Positions 24,385 to 33,937 are shown, counted from the first letter of the stretch. The stretch: 41,254 nt of DNA from CAZOAR01 sp964577985 (GCA_964577985.1 CAZOAR010000023.1:1-41254); one strand, 5' to 3'. A program made the numbers and translations. Notes: generated by a model not told the origin, from the letters alone.

Positions 24385-27255
24385 ATGGCACATCTAAAAC
24401 ATATTCTCTCCCCCTCTCGCACGACGAGCTTCCTCTGCGCCCTTTATTTCCTGATTCTCGCGCCCGGCTCTACACACGCCCAGACAACGGGCGGCATAAG
24501 AGGTCGCATTGCGGACAGCGCGACGGGAGAGACGCTCGAAGGGGCGCTGGTGGTGGTCGAGGGAAACACGTGGGGGAACTATTCCAACGCCGGGGGAGAG
24601 TACCGGATTTTCAATCTCACACCTGGCACTTACAATATCAAGGTCTCCTTCATCGGCTACACCGCCACGACCATACAGGGTATCAAGGTCAAATCGGGCC
24701 AGGTATACGTGCAGGACGTAAAGCTGACCGCGTCACCCATCGAGCTGGAAGGGATGGTCATCGAGGCCTCGAAGTCGCCCATACTCGAACCCGGCGTAAC
24801 GGAAACGAGACAAACGATATCCGACCAGGAAATAGAGGAGTTACCGGTCGACGACATCCAGGATATTCTGGAACTTCAGTCAGGGGTGATCCACGGGACG
24901 ATCAGGGGAGGCAGGATCGGACAGGAGGTCTATGTCATCGACGGAGTAACCGTCAAGAATTTTCTCGAGGGGAGTCAGGAAGGCCTTGGCGTGGATCTCG
25001 GAGTCCTCTCGGTCCAGGAACTCTCGGTGGTCACCAGCAGTTTCAGCGCAGAGCACGGCCAGGCCCTCTCAGGCGTTATCAACCTGGTCACGAAAGAAGG
25101 AGGCCGCGAGCATGCCGGCGCCCTGCGCGTGACTTCGGACGGACTCGTGCCCGACAAAGATGCCTATGGATACAACCGACTCGAGGTCTCTGCCGGAGGC
25201 CCCATCGACAGGGGGAAACACTTCCGTTATTTCTTCTCTCTGGATGGGACCGGACAGGTGGATTCCGATCCGGTCGCCGTTCCGCTCGACCTGACCGGGG
25301 GGCGGTCGCTCAACAGGCTGCCGCACAACGAGGGGGACAATCTCAACCTCTTCGGCAAGCTCTCCTGGTGGGCATCGAGAGATTATAAACTGTCACTGAG
25401 CCACCTCTCCTCGCGCGATCAGCAGAGATTCTACGACCCTCATTACAAGTACAATCTCGACAACACGCTCAGCCAGAGGACCAGGGGCGACCTCCTCAAC
25501 ATCTCGCTGAACAGGATGAGCAGTTCGTCTTCGGCGAGAACGAACATACTCGACGCCAGGGTCAGTCTATACAGGAACAGTCGTTATTTCGGCGTACTCG
25601 AGGAGGGCTATTTCGACGGCAGAAACGAGTTTCTGGGGTTCAGTTTCCTCGATTACAGGTTCCGCGGTGAGGATTTCGTCTCCATGGCCCCCCAGGATCA
25701 GGCGGCTTCGGGCGGTTCGGTCCCGGGCTACAGTGTCCCGTCCGCCACGGGGGAGAACGCATACGGGGTACAGGATACCAGCGTCTTTGTGGACTCAGGA
25801 CAGAATCCGACGATCACGAAATCGCTCTACGAGTTCGCCGATTTCAGCGTCGACTGGGACAACAGGTTTCAGAGTGACTTCCAGATAAAGACCGGCGCCG
25901 AGTTCAAGATGAACCACACTCAGACATATCAGCGCCTGAACGCCTATGTGCCGGGCGGCGTCCCGAACTATGTCGAGTTCTACCCCATGCTGGGGGCTTC
26001 GTATGTTCAGGGACGAGTGGCCGGGGCAGGCCTGGTCCTCGACCTCGGGATGAGATTCGACATGTTTCTTCCCAGGATAGACTACCCGGAGAATTTCTCT
26101 CTCCCCCTGCTCGGCATAAGGTCTTCGGAGAACAAGTTCGCCTTAAGCCCCCGCCTGGGCGCCACCATAACTTTCATGGAAAACAATCTGTTCAGGATAA
26201 GTTACGGTATATTCAGACAGACCCCCGACTTTCAATATCTCTTCGATGTCTCCTTCTCCGATCCATTCAGAGCGGGCAACCGTCGGAGGGGCAACCCGGA
26301 ACTCCAGTTCGAAAGAACGAACCAGTACGAGGTGGCATATTCCCGGGCATTCACCAACGATTTTTCCCTGACGGCCGGTGCATATGTGAAACAACTTGAA
26401 CATCTTGTAGCCTCACGATTTTCCGGTGGGCAGGAACCACAGAATTCGAGGTTTTTCAACGATGATTTCGGCAGTGTCAAAGGCGTGGAACTCGTGCTGA
26501 AGAAACGGATGAGTGAGGTCCTGGGACTGGCCGCCAGTTATACCTATCAGAAGGCCACGGGGATGGCCTCAGACGCGTTCGACCTCTTCGGCAATTATGA
26601 ATTCGATCCTGAGATAGATCAGTATGTCGACCTCCCGGACAAAGAAGTGCCGCTCGATTTCGATCAGAGGCATACCGCTGATATATCTGTCGAAGCCAGG
26701 GTCCCGGACGATATCGGTGACATAAGCGCACTCTTGACTCCCCTCTCCAGACTCCACGTTTTTTCGACCCTCGAGTATGGGAGCGGCCTGCCCTACACGA
26801 GGATGCGCATCGATTCGACCGTGACACTGGGGGTCGTAAAGGAGACCCTCGTACCCGCTGAACTGCCCAACGCCTCACGACTTCCGTTCACGCTCGAATG
26901 GAATCTGAAACTCAGCCGCGGGCTCAGGTTCGCAGGCATGGATTATACCTTTTTCCTGGACATACGAAACATCCTCGGCAAGGACAACATCCTCTATTAC
27001 GATCCTCGCTTCGATTCTCCGTGGAACTCTGAATCACGGCTCAGGGAGCTGGCCCGTCAGGCTACCGAGGATGCGTTCAGCGTGCCGGCTGAGTCTGAAG
27101 ACTACACGCCCCAGAGCGACCTTGATGGAGACAGGGTAATCACGCCCGCGGAGCAGGAAGAAGCTTACTACCAGGCGCTCGTGGAGAGGTGGAGACCGGT
27201 GCTGACCCACGATGAGCCGAGACTGATCAGGCTCGGGATGGGTATGAGGTTCTGA
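24385..27255 (+). CDS. TonB-dependent outer-membrane receptor with carboxypeptidase-regulatory-like N-domain and an EF-hand-like loop
   Basis: A 956-aa protein with a signal peptide ending THA (cleavage after about residue 32). Residues about 36-115 are a carboxypeptidase-regulatory-like beta-sandwich (GGIRGRIADSATGETLEGAL). The plug domain (about 130-240) contains YVIDGVTVKNF and LSGVINLVTKEGG. The remainder is a TonB-type barrel with many aromatic and amphipathic strands, ending LIRLGMGMRF with a terminal Phe. No clear TonB box is visible. A perfect 12-residue EF-hand-like pattern occurs at about 912-923 (nucleotides 27118-27153): Asp, Asp, Asp and Glu at positions 1, 3, 5 and 12, in a region close to the C-terminus. 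It is first in an operon, 4 nt from the NHL-repeat gene. The transported ligand is unknown. The ribosome site is weak. Confidence 0.88.
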   Translation: MAHLKHILSPSRTTSFLCALYFLILAPGSTHAQTTGGIRGRIADSATGETLEGALVVVEGNTWGNYSNAGGEYRIFNLTPGTYNIKVSFIGYTATTIQGIKVKSGQVYVQDVKLTASPIELEGMVIEASKSPILEPGVTETRQTISDQEIEELPVDDIQDILELQSGVIHGTIRGGRIGQEVYVIDGVTVKNFLEGSQEGLGVDLGVLSVQELSVVTSSFSAEHGQALSGVINLVTKEGGREHAGALRVTSDGLVPDKDAYGYNRLEVSAGGPIDRGKHFRYFFSLDGTGQVDSDPVAVPLDLTGGRSLNRLPHNEGDNLNLFGKLSWWASRDYKLSLSHLSSRDQQRFYDPHYKYNLDNTLSQRTRGDLLNISLNRMSSSSSARTNILDARVSLYRNSRYFGVLEEGYFDGRNEFLGFSFLDYRFRGEDFVSMAPQDQAASGGSVPGYSVPSATGENAYGVQDTSVFVDSGQNPTITKSLYEFADFSVDWDNRFQSDFQIKTGAEFKMNHTQTYQRLNAYVPGGVPNYVEFYPMLGASYVQGRVAGAGLVLDLGMRFDMFLPRIDYPENFSLPLLGIRSSENKFALSPRLGATITFMENNLFRISYGIFRQTPDFQYLFDVSFSDPFRAGNRRRGNPELQFERTNQYEVAYSRAFTNDFSLTAGAYVKQLEHLVASRFSGGQEPQNSRFFNDDFGSVKGVELVLKKRMSEVLGLAASYTYQKATGMASDAFDLFGNYEFDPEIDQYVDLPDKEVPLDFDQRHTADISVEARVPDDIGDISALLTPLSRLHVFSTLEYGSGLPYTRMRIDSTVTLGVVKETLVPAELPNASRLPFTLEWNLKLSRGLRFAGMDYTFFLDIRNILGKDNILYYDPRFDSPWNSESRLRELARQATEDAFSVPAESEDYTPQSDLDGDRVITPAEQEEAYYQALVERWRPVLTHDEPRLIRLGMGMRF

Positions 27256-27259
27256 CGTT

Positions 27260-28360
27260 ATGAGAGAGAAGACGCTGTTTACATCCTTGATCTTGTGTCT
27301 GGCGACACTCTCGTGCGGAGATACGATAATTCTGCAGGGGGATAACCCTGGAATTATCCGCACGGTCGCGGGAGGGGGGACTTCGATCGCTGAAACGGGA
27401 GATTCCGCCCTCGATATCACTCTGAACAGGCCTTCACAGGTTGTAGCCTCCGCGACCGGTGGTTACTATATACTCGAGACGGGTTATAACAGAGTGCTGT
27501 ATGTGGATCCAGGCGGTAAGGTGGAAGCGGTAGCAGGCGACGTTACGGCAGGCTTCAGCGGAGACGGGGGGGACGCGAGAGACGCCCTGCTCAACAATCC
27601 CGGCGGGATGGACGTCGACGGCAATGGAAACATCTACATAGCCGACACCTACAACCACCGGGTCCGGATGATAGACCAATCCGGTATCATAAACACAATC
27701 GCCGGCAGCAACCAGGCAGGCTTTTTCGGAGACGGGCAGCCCGCCACGGAGGCGGGTCTGCATACACCTGTTGATGTGGCCGCAGATCCCTTCGGAAAAG
27801 TCTACATCTCAGATCAGGACAACAACAGGATACGCATGGTCGATCTCGACGGAATCATCCAGACCGTCGGAGGGACTGGAGAATTCAGTTTTAACGGGGA
27901 CGATATAAGAGCCACCGATGCCAATATACTGGAGCCAGCGGGCATCGACAGTGATCCGGAAGGGAACATATACATCGCGGTCGCGGGCCATCACATGATT
28001 CGCAGGATAGACATCGACGGCAAGATAAAGACAGTGGCGGGATCCGGTATCTCAGGATTCCTGGGAGATGGCGGCAACGCCGTATCAGCGTCGCTCTTCA
28101 GCCCTCAGGACGTATATGTCTCCGCCGACGGGAAGAGTTTCTACCTCGCCGACACATCCAATCACAGGGTGAGGTTTGTCGACGAAAACGGGGACATATT
28201 CAGCGTGGCCGGCAACGGAGAGCCGGATTACAACGGCGACGGTCTCTTTGCCACGGAGGCGAGCCTGAGATATCCCGGCGGGGTCTCTATGGATCCCTTC
28301 GGGAACCTCTACATAGCAGACACGAACAACGCACGCATAAGAAGGGTCCCATTCCCATGA
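27260..28360 (+). CDS. NHL-repeat beta-propeller protein, exported, possibly a lipoprotein
   Basis: A 366-aa protein with a short hydrophobic leader and the sequence TLSC (residues 16-19), an imperfect lipobox with Cys19. The rest is about six NHL repeats, each running from a GxIxTVAGxGxxGFxGDG-type segment to a DxxGNIYIADxxNHRVRxVD-type segment. NHL propellers bind ligands or proteins; a few are lyases, such as peptidylglycine alpha-amidating lyase-like enzymes. No catalytic motif is evident. GAGGT at 27246-27250 precedes the ATG by 9 nt. It overlaps the next gene by an ATGA junction and so is translationally coupled. The operon suggests it works with the receptor at the cell surface. Confidence 0.82.
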   Translation: MREKTLFTSLILCLATLSCGDTIILQGDNPGIIRTVAGGGTSIAETGDSALDITLNRPSQVVASATGGYYILETGYNRVLYVDPGGKVEAVAGDVTAGFSGDGGDARDALLNNPGGMDVDGNGNIYIADTYNHRVRMIDQSGIINTIAGSNQAGFFGDGQPATEAGLHTPVDVAADPFGKVYISDQDNNRIRMVDLDGIIQTVGGTGEFSFNGDDIRATDANILEPAGIDSDPEGNIYIAVAGHHMIRRIDIDGKIKTVAGSGISGFLGDGGNAVSASLFSPQDVYVSADGKSFYLADTSNHRVRFVDENGDIFSVAGNGEPDYNGDGLFATEASLRYPGGVSMDPFGNLYIADTNNARIRRVPFP

Positions 28361-29373
28361 ACCGGTCAACAGTATGTGTGATTCTCACAACGATTATTCT
28401 CCTCATGGCGGTAGGTGCGTGCTCCGTCGATCCCCTCGGGGAACTCTATGAGAAGGGGCCGGGAGTATACACTGAGCAGGTGGGCCCGTTCCTCAGGATC
28501 ACTTTCAACCCTGGTTCTGACTGGTACCCGAGCTGGTCGGGCGACGGTACGAGGATCGCCTACTCGGCGCAGGGTTTCGAAGAAGACACGCAGGGGCAGA
28601 TAACGGTGAATGTGATCCCTTCGTCGGGAGGGATATCGCGCCGTGTATCTCCCGTCTGGTCGAGGACCGACTACGACTTTTATCCCCTCTGGATGGATGG
28701 TGACAACACGATTGCGTACATCTCCTTTGGAGGCGTGAACTTCTCCACACCTCTGGAGCCAAATGTCACGTTCGTCAACCCCACCGACATCGAGGACTAC
28801 ACCGAGCAGGCACTTGCTCTCAACGGCCCTCTCGATTTGAGCATCTCCCCCGACGGAAGCGCCCTGGCGTACAGTGATTATCTGACTACCGTTACCATAA
28901 GCGGGGAATCACGGACCAGTGAAGATGCTACTTACCTGGTTCGCAGGGACGCGGCCGCCAATTCCCTCACGGCCCTCTGGTATGTGCAGTTTCCTTTCAC
29001 GGACGAGCCGAAAAGGATAGAAGGCACGATGGGAGCCACGGGACTGAGCTGGTCGCCAGACTCCGACACCATAGCCTTCACAAAGTCGGGGTACATCTAC
29101 ATCGTTTCCCATCTCGGGGGCGAAGCGCAGTGGAAGTTCGAGGGAAGATCGCCGGCGTGGTCTCCTGACGGTACACGAATAGCATGTGAGATAGAAAATA
29201 ACATATTTGTATATCGACTTTCCGACGGAGATAGGACGCAGGTCACCACAGAAGGAGGAGTCGATCCATCCTGGTCCCCCGACAGTGGAAAGCTGGCGTT
29301 CTCGTGGAACCGCAACGGCAATTACGACATCTACATAGTGGACCTTGCCGATATTGCGGGGGGAATCGACTGA
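28357..29373 (+). CDS. PD40/TolB-like propeller lipoprotein
   Basis: A 338-aa protein with a clear lipoprotein leader and lipobox VGAC (Cys22). Beta-propeller repeats follow, with TolB-type motifs: YPSWSGDGTRIAYS near residue 57, ISPDGSALAYS, LSWSPDSDTIAFT, PAWSPDGTRIACE and PSWSPDSGKLAFSW near the end. This gives about six blades. TolB-like propellers bind proteins in the periplasm, and the PD40 form is also common in surface sensors. It is the third gene of the receptor operon and shares an ATGA overlap with the NHL gene. The gene ends 22 nt before the convergent GGDEF gene, with no obvious terminator between them. Confidence 0.82.
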   Translation: MNRSTVCVILTTIILLMAVGACSVDPLGELYEKGPGVYTEQVGPFLRITFNPGSDWYPSWSGDGTRIAYSAQGFEEDTQGQITVNVIPSSGGISRRVSPVWSRTDYDFYPLWMDGDNTIAYISFGGVNFSTPLEPNVTFVNPTDIEDYTEQALALNGPLDLSISPDGSALAYSDYLTTVTISGESRTSEDATYLVRRDAAANSLTALWYVQFPFTDEPKRIEGTMGATGLSWSPDSDTIAFTKSGYIYIVSHLGGEAQWKFEGRSPAWSPDGTRIACEIENNIFVYRLSDGDRTQVTTEGGVDPSWSPDSGKLAFSWNRNGNYDIYIVDLADIAGGID

Positions 29374-29395
29374 GATTTCCGTACATCACGCCCCT

Positions 29396-30958
29396 CTACC
29401 TGGCTTCCCCCCAGTCGAGCACCTGACCTGTTTCCTGGTTCGTCACTGACCTTACGCGATTCCCGCCCTCTCCTTTCGAGATGTACATCGCCCGGTCCGC
29501 CTGCTGCAGGAGCCTCTCCACTCCGTGGGTATCGGTCGGATATGTTGCCACACCTACACTGACGGACAGGAACCCCGTAGCCGCAAAGGAGTCATCAGCC
29601 ACTGATTTTCTGAACCTGTTCGCCACCTTCGTGGCTACGTCCAGGTCGGTATCCGCCAGGAGCCACACGAACTCGTCACCTCCATAGCGCGCGACGATAT
29701 CACCATCTCTCGAATTCGCGCGCAATCTGTCAGCGATGAAACAGATGGCCTCATCCCCTATCGAATGACCGTAATAGTCATTGATCCACTTGAAGTTGTC
29801 TATATCTATCATAAGAACAGTCAACGGATTGCCCGTCCTGCGGGTCCTCTCGGTCAGCAGTATGAATTGTTCCTGAAAGAACCTGTGGTTGTACATGTCG
29901 GTCAAGCCGTCCGTTATCGCCTGCCGCTTGAGTTCCTGGAATAACTGAGCATTTTTCAACGCGTTAGCGGAAGAGTTGGCCACGATCTGACAGAACTTTA
30001 TCTCCCACTCGCTGAACACTTCCTTTGTTCTCGCCGCCCTGAGAAGGAGAGTGCCGAAGCGATCCTCTCCATGTACCATCGGGACCACAAGGAGTGAGTT
30101 CAGGCCCGCGCGCTGGAGTTGACCGCCAAATTCGCATACTATCGGGTCTTCAATCGCGTCGTCTATTACTACGGATTTCCCTGTCTCCATAGCACGCTTC
30201 ACCTCTGGATATTTTACAAGGTCTATTTCGAGGTTCTGGATCTCCGTATTGTCCTGAGAAGCCATTACGTGTCCGACCTTTGGATTGTGGCTTTCGATAA
30301 AGAGGACGGAACATCGCTTCACGTCCAGAACGGTCTCAATCTTCTGCACCAGGAGATTGAGCACACGCCTCGCGTCAAGCGTAGAAGTGACAAGCCGGGT
30401 GATTTCCAGCAGGGCTTCCAGCTCTCTTGTCCTCTTCTCGAGCCTCTCGACCCTGCTCTTTCTTCCACGCTCCCGTTCCATCATATAACCATAGAACAGA
30501 GAGATGATTATGATGAACGGGATCCTGATCATTATGGATGAATCGCTGGCCAGTTCGGCGGGGCCCGTCATGGCCAGGATCAGCGCGTAGGCACCCGTGA
30601 CGAAGAGCGAGTTTATGACGACGCGCTTGAGGTTCCCACCCAGCGAGGCGAGCAGAATGACAAGAAAATAGACGAGATAAAAATCAGAGCCTGCTTTCCC
30701 ACTGAGATATATTCCCAGTGAGACCATCAGCGTATCGGTAACGAGAATTATGGCTTCCAGGGCGCTTTTCTCGAAGAACCTGCGGGGAAGGATCATGAGT
30801 ATCAGGTTGGACAGCATCAGTGAGCCGACCAGCAGGGATTCCCTGGTCATATATTCGGGGAGGGAGGTCCCGAAGACAACCATGTATGAGACAGATATTA
30901 TGAGGCACCATCTCAGTGTAATAACGGTCTTCTTCCTTGACCATCGACCGATATCCAT
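29396..30958 (-). CDS. Membrane-bound diguanylate cyclase (6-TM sensor, GAF, GGDEF)
   Basis: A 520-aa protein. The ATG at 30958 is preferred over an upstream frame start at 31060, because the predicted promoter at 31032-31060 would start transcription near 31025. About six hydrophobic helices (about 14-150) form an N-terminal sensor, then a charged coiled-coil linker (about 155-175), a GAF domain (about 185-330) and a C-terminal GGDEF domain. The catalytic RYGGDEF motif is intact (near residue 424), and the RDGD sequence just before it fits the RxxD product-inhibition site. The enzyme should make c-di-GMP from GTP. This pairs with the HD-GYP phosphodiesterase and riboswitch at the other end of the window. 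Unlike the riboswitch operon, no c-di-GMP aptamer is seen upstream. Confidence 0.9.
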   Translation of the reverse strand: MDIGRWSRKKTVITLRWCLIISVSYMVVFGTSLPEYMTRESLLVGSLMLSNLILMILPRRFFEKSALEAIILVTDTLMVSLGIYLSGKAGSDFYLVYFLVILLASLGGNLKRVVINSLFVTGAYALILAMTGPAELASDSSIMIRIPFIIIISLFYGYMMERERGRKSRVERLEKRTRELEALLEITRLVTSTLDARRVLNLLVQKIETVLDVKRCSVLFIESHNPKVGHVMASQDNTEIQNLEIDLVKYPEVKRAMETGKSVVIDDAIEDPIVCEFGGQLQRAGLNSLLVVPMVHGEDRFGTLLLRAARTKEVFSEWEIKFCQIVANSSANALKNAQLFQELKRQAITDGLTDMYNHRFFQEQFILLTERTRRTGNPLTVLMIDIDNFKWINDYYGHSIGDEAICFIADRLRANSRDGDIVARYGGDEFVWLLADTDLDVATKVANRFRKSVADDSFAATGFLSVSVGVATYPTDTHGVERLLQQADRAMYISKGEGGNRVRSVTNQETGQVLDWGEAR

Positions 30959-31031
30959 ATAATAAACTCTTCGGAAAAATGGTGATTCTGCCGGCGTGAC
31001 AACGTACAAATCGATGTGCAAAAGGGAGCAA

Positions 31032-31060
31032 ATAATATGCCAGACTGCATGTTTTGACAC
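31032..31060 (-). promoter_or_regulatory. Possible sigma-70-type promoter for the diguanylate cyclase
   Basis: On the minus strand, GTGTCA (31055-31060), 17 nt, TATTAT (31032-31037). The predicted start is near 31025. The -35 is only four of six consensus bases. Confidence 0.45.
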
Positions 31061-31240
31061 AGCCGTCGCCGTTCTGCGCCTGCCCCGGGTAGTCGGTGTG
31101 GCTTACGCTGCCGTCGACCATCACGGGTCTTCGCCGCGCAAGATGAAAGGGAGGAAGATGATGGGGAAACTCCGCCGAGGTGGGGCCTGACGCTGCGGAG
31201 ACAGTGACATGTATCTTCGCCACATCAGGCTGTACCGGGC

Positions 31241-32566
31241 TCAGTCTCGGAGATACTTCTCGTATAAGTCGGTCTGTCTGTTCCGGAGGTCGATCTCTTC
31301 GCCGCGGATGAATAGAGCCTCGAGCCGGGTCCGGGGCTCCAGGGGATCTCCGTCGAAGACAGCGATGTTCGCCTCTTTACCGGTCTCCAGGCTCCCAAGC
31401 CTGTCGGATACCCCGAGGATCTCTGCAGGATATATGGTGATGGCTTTGAGAGCCTCCTCCCTCGGGAGACCGTAAGCCACCGCAAGTCCGGCGCTATATG
31501 GGAGGAGTCTGACGTTGTGGGCATCAGATGTCTGGATGGCGAACTTGACACCGGCTGCGCTGAGGATTGCCGCGTTTTCGTATATCGCGCCCTCTGTTTC
31601 CACGGAACTCGGCTGAGTGTTGACCGGGCCGAGAAGGACGGGAATATCTCTCCGGGCCAGCTCATCCGCCAGCTTGTAGGCCTCTGTGGCGTGACACAGG
31701 ATCAGTTTTATTCCGAACTCATCCGCTATCCTGAGCGCCGTCTCTACATCGTCTACACGATGGGCCCGGACAATCAGGGGAACCGTGCCTTCAAGCACCG
31801 GTATCATCGCCTCCATGCGGAGATCCCTGGAAGGCGTGAAGTGCTCCTCAGATGCCCCGTCCGACGGGGCGCGATCACCTTCTCTGTACGCCGCCCACTT
31901 CCTCACGTAATTATCGGTGTCCACGAGCGTCTTACGAAGCAGAGACGCTATCCCCATTCTCGTCTCCGGGCCCTTCTTCTCATCGCTGAATCGATGTTTG
32001 GAGGCCTCCCCCAGGTTCACGTGCACTCCTGCGGGTGATTTGACGAGCATATCCTCCACATTCATACCGGACAGGTCCAGCACAGCGCTTCGACCGGATA
32101 TCACGTTTGCCTCTCCCGGAGCGGTGAGCACGGTCGTCACGCCTGTAGACCGGGCGACAGGTATCAACTCGCTGTATGGATTCACCGCATCGAGCACAGA
32201 CATCTCCGGTGTCACCGGTTCGGCGCCTTCGACCATGTCACGGGTCGCCGCAACTGCGCCTATCTCCACCAGCCCGAGGTGCGTGAATGAATCGATCATG
32301 CCGGGCATGACCACCTTATCCCCGGCGTCTATAGCCCTCGCGTCCGGAGGAGCTTCAGAACCCTCCAGAACCTGTATTATCCCGTCGCCGTTGAAGACCA
32401 CTGTTCCTTCTTCAATCACGCGTCCGGCCATAGTCAGGACCCTTCCGCCGACGAGGGCGATTGTCCCGGCCGCCCGTAGCGCGGAACCGGGACCGGCCGG
32501 AAAGAGAAAAAGAAGAGTGGCGAGAAGTGAGCCCCTGATAATTCCTGTTTTCAGATCTCTTGACAT
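31241..32566 (-). CDS. Exported amidohydrolase-family protein lacking one metal-ligand His
   Basis: A 441-aa protein. The ATG at 32566 has GGAGG at 32574-32578, 7 nt upstream, and produces a signal peptide (about residues 1-33). The fold follows imidazolonepropionase-like amidohydrolases: an N-terminal beta-domain, VVMPGMID, a TIM barrel, and a C-terminal GSLETGKEANIAVFDGDPL strand. The first HxH metal pair reads Phe-Thr-His (near residue 92), so one His is missing. Later ligands are plausible: RAHRVDD, LCHATEAYK and SDAHN (Asp). It may be a mononuclear or inactive enzyme. It lies downstream of an intact paralogue (32601-33860) in one operon. Tandem pairs like this are typical of exported amidohydrolases of unknown substrate. 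Confidence 0.78.
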   Translation of the reverse strand: MSRDLKTGIIRGSLLATLLFLFPAGPGSALRAAGTIALVGGRVLTMAGRVIEEGTVVFNGDGIIQVLEGSEAPPDARAIDAGDKVVMPGMIDSFTHLGLVEIGAVAATRDMVEGAEPVTPEMSVLDAVNPYSELIPVARSTGVTTVLTAPGEANVISGRSAVLDLSGMNVEDMLVKSPAGVHVNLGEASKHRFSDEKKGPETRMGIASLLRKTLVDTDNYVRKWAAYREGDRAPSDGASEEHFTPSRDLRMEAMIPVLEGTVPLIVRAHRVDDVETALRIADEFGIKLILCHATEAYKLADELARRDIPVLLGPVNTQPSSVETEGAIYENAAILSAAGVKFAIQTSDAHNVRLLPYSAGLAVAYGLPREEALKAITIYPAEILGVSDRLGSLETGKEANIAVFDGDPLEPRTRLEALFIRGEEIDLRNRQTDLYEKYLRD

Positions 32567-32600
32567 CAACCAACCTCCATCGCAGCAGGAAACGCGCTTT

Positions 32601-33860
32601 CTATCTCTCATAGACTATGACCCCATCTATCACAGTGGCGTCTACCAGCGAGTATATGCTGAAGGGATGACCGGAGAATATGGCCAGGTCCCCCTCCTTT
32701 CCTCTTTCCAGCGTCCCTATCCTGTCTTGCAGCCCGAGGATCCATGCCGGGTTGGCGGTGATGCTCCGGAACGCTTCTTTCTCCGACTGCCCGTACCGAA
32801 CGGTCTTCGCCGCCTCGTGGTAAAGACGCTGTATGAGGTCGCCGCTGTCGGAATGGATGGCCACACGGACGCCTTTCCTGTTCATCAGATACGCGTTCTG
32901 AGGAATAGCATCCCACGCCTCCATCTTGTAGCCCCACCAGTCCGCGAAGGTGGCCACGCCTATATCATGTCCGGCTATCTCTTCCGCGACCTTGTAGCCC
33001 TCGAGGCAATGCTGGAACGATCTGATACGGAAGCCGAACTCGTCGGCTATCCTCATGAGCTCAAGGATCCCGTCTGCTCGATAGCAATGGATGTGCACGA
33101 GGTAGTCACCGCTGAGCACACCCGCCAGCGCCTCCATCTTCAAGTCTCTTTCAGGCTGCCTTTCATTCTTCCCGTGCTTGCCTGTCTCATATCGTTCCCA
33201 TTTTTTCATGTACTCCCGGGCTTCGACAAACGCCTTCCTCAACATGTACGCGTTTCCCATCCTCGTTGAGGGCATCTGATTGCGATTCCCGTACACCCTC
33301 TTGGGATTCTCGCCGAACGCCATCTTCATTCCCTTCGGCGCCCCCTCGAAGAGCAGTTCCTTCACATCGAGGACCGGTCTGAGCTTGATTACCGCCGTCT
33401 GTCCGCCGATGAGGTTAGCACTCCCGGGGAGGATCTGAACAGTTGTCACGCCCCCCGCTCTCGCCCTATCGAAAGCAGGGTCCTGAACATTTATCGCGTC
33501 GACAACCCGCACCTCCGGCGTTATCGGATCGGTGGCTTCGTTCCCGTCTGAGTTAGCCTCGACCCCCGGCCACGAATAGACACCCATATGCGAGTGCGTC
33601 TCGACGATTCCAGGCATCACGTACTTACCGGTCGCGTCGTAGACCTCTATTCCCCGGGGGGCCCTCAGCCTGGCACCGACCTTCTGGATCAGGCCATCGA
33701 TTATCAACACGGATCCTCCTTCTATGACCTCGCCGTCGACGGTGATAACCGTGCCACCTTTCACCAGAAGATCCCCCTTCTCCCACGCCGCCTCGACCTC
33801 GCACGGGCTTAAGAAGGCGCAACCTGTCAGCAGGATCAAAAGAATGTACAGACGTTTCAA
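32601..33860 (-). CDS. Exported amidohydrolase (metal-dependent, imidazolonepropionase-like), probable lipoprotein
   Basis: A 419-aa protein. The start is TTG at 33860, chosen because GGAGG at 33867-33871 lies 6 nt upstream; the earlier TTG at 33893 has no ribosome site. The resulting N-terminus has a lipobox LTGC (Cys14), so this is probably a lipoprotein. The metal-binding HSH in IVETHSHMGV is intact, with later candidates HIHCYRADG, FQHCLEGYK and AIHSDSGD. These enzymes hydrolyse cyclic amides, peptides or other C-N bonds. The final strand GTLERGKEGDLAIFSG is typical of the family. It is first in an operon with a paralogue 34 nt downstream, which lacks the first metal His. Confidence 0.82.
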   Translation of the reverse strand: MKRLYILLILLTGCAFLSPCEVEAAWEKGDLLVKGGTVITVDGEVIEGGSVLIIDGLIQKVGARLRAPRGIEVYDATGKYVMPGIVETHSHMGVYSWPGVEANSDGNEATDPITPEVRVVDAINVQDPAFDRARAGGVTTVQILPGSANLIGGQTAVIKLRPVLDVKELLFEGAPKGMKMAFGENPKRVYGNRNQMPSTRMGNAYMLRKAFVEAREYMKKWERYETGKHGKNERQPERDLKMEALAGVLSGDYLVHIHCYRADGILELMRIADEFGFRIRSFQHCLEGYKVAEEIAGHDIGVATFADWWGYKMEAWDAIPQNAYLMNRKGVRVAIHSDSGDLIQRLYHEAAKTVRYGQSEKEAFRSITANPAWILGLQDRIGTLERGKEGDLAIFSGHPFSIYSLVDATVIDGVIVYER

Positions 33861-33937
33861 GATAGGCCTCCAGACTGCTGCAGTTTTGCACAACGTTCAT
33901 CTTTTTGAACGGGAATGATCGCTGTATTCCTTACCCA

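Noticed and set aside
31917..33269. 450-aa open frame on the plus strand across the amidohydrolases
   Set aside because: It is antisense to two clearly conserved enzymes, has no ribosome site and reads like a low-complexity shadow.
16721..33860. A scattered hut pathway (HutH plus imidazolonepropionase-like amidohydrolases)
   Set aside because: The amidohydrolases are exported, far away and in their own operon; no hutU is present.
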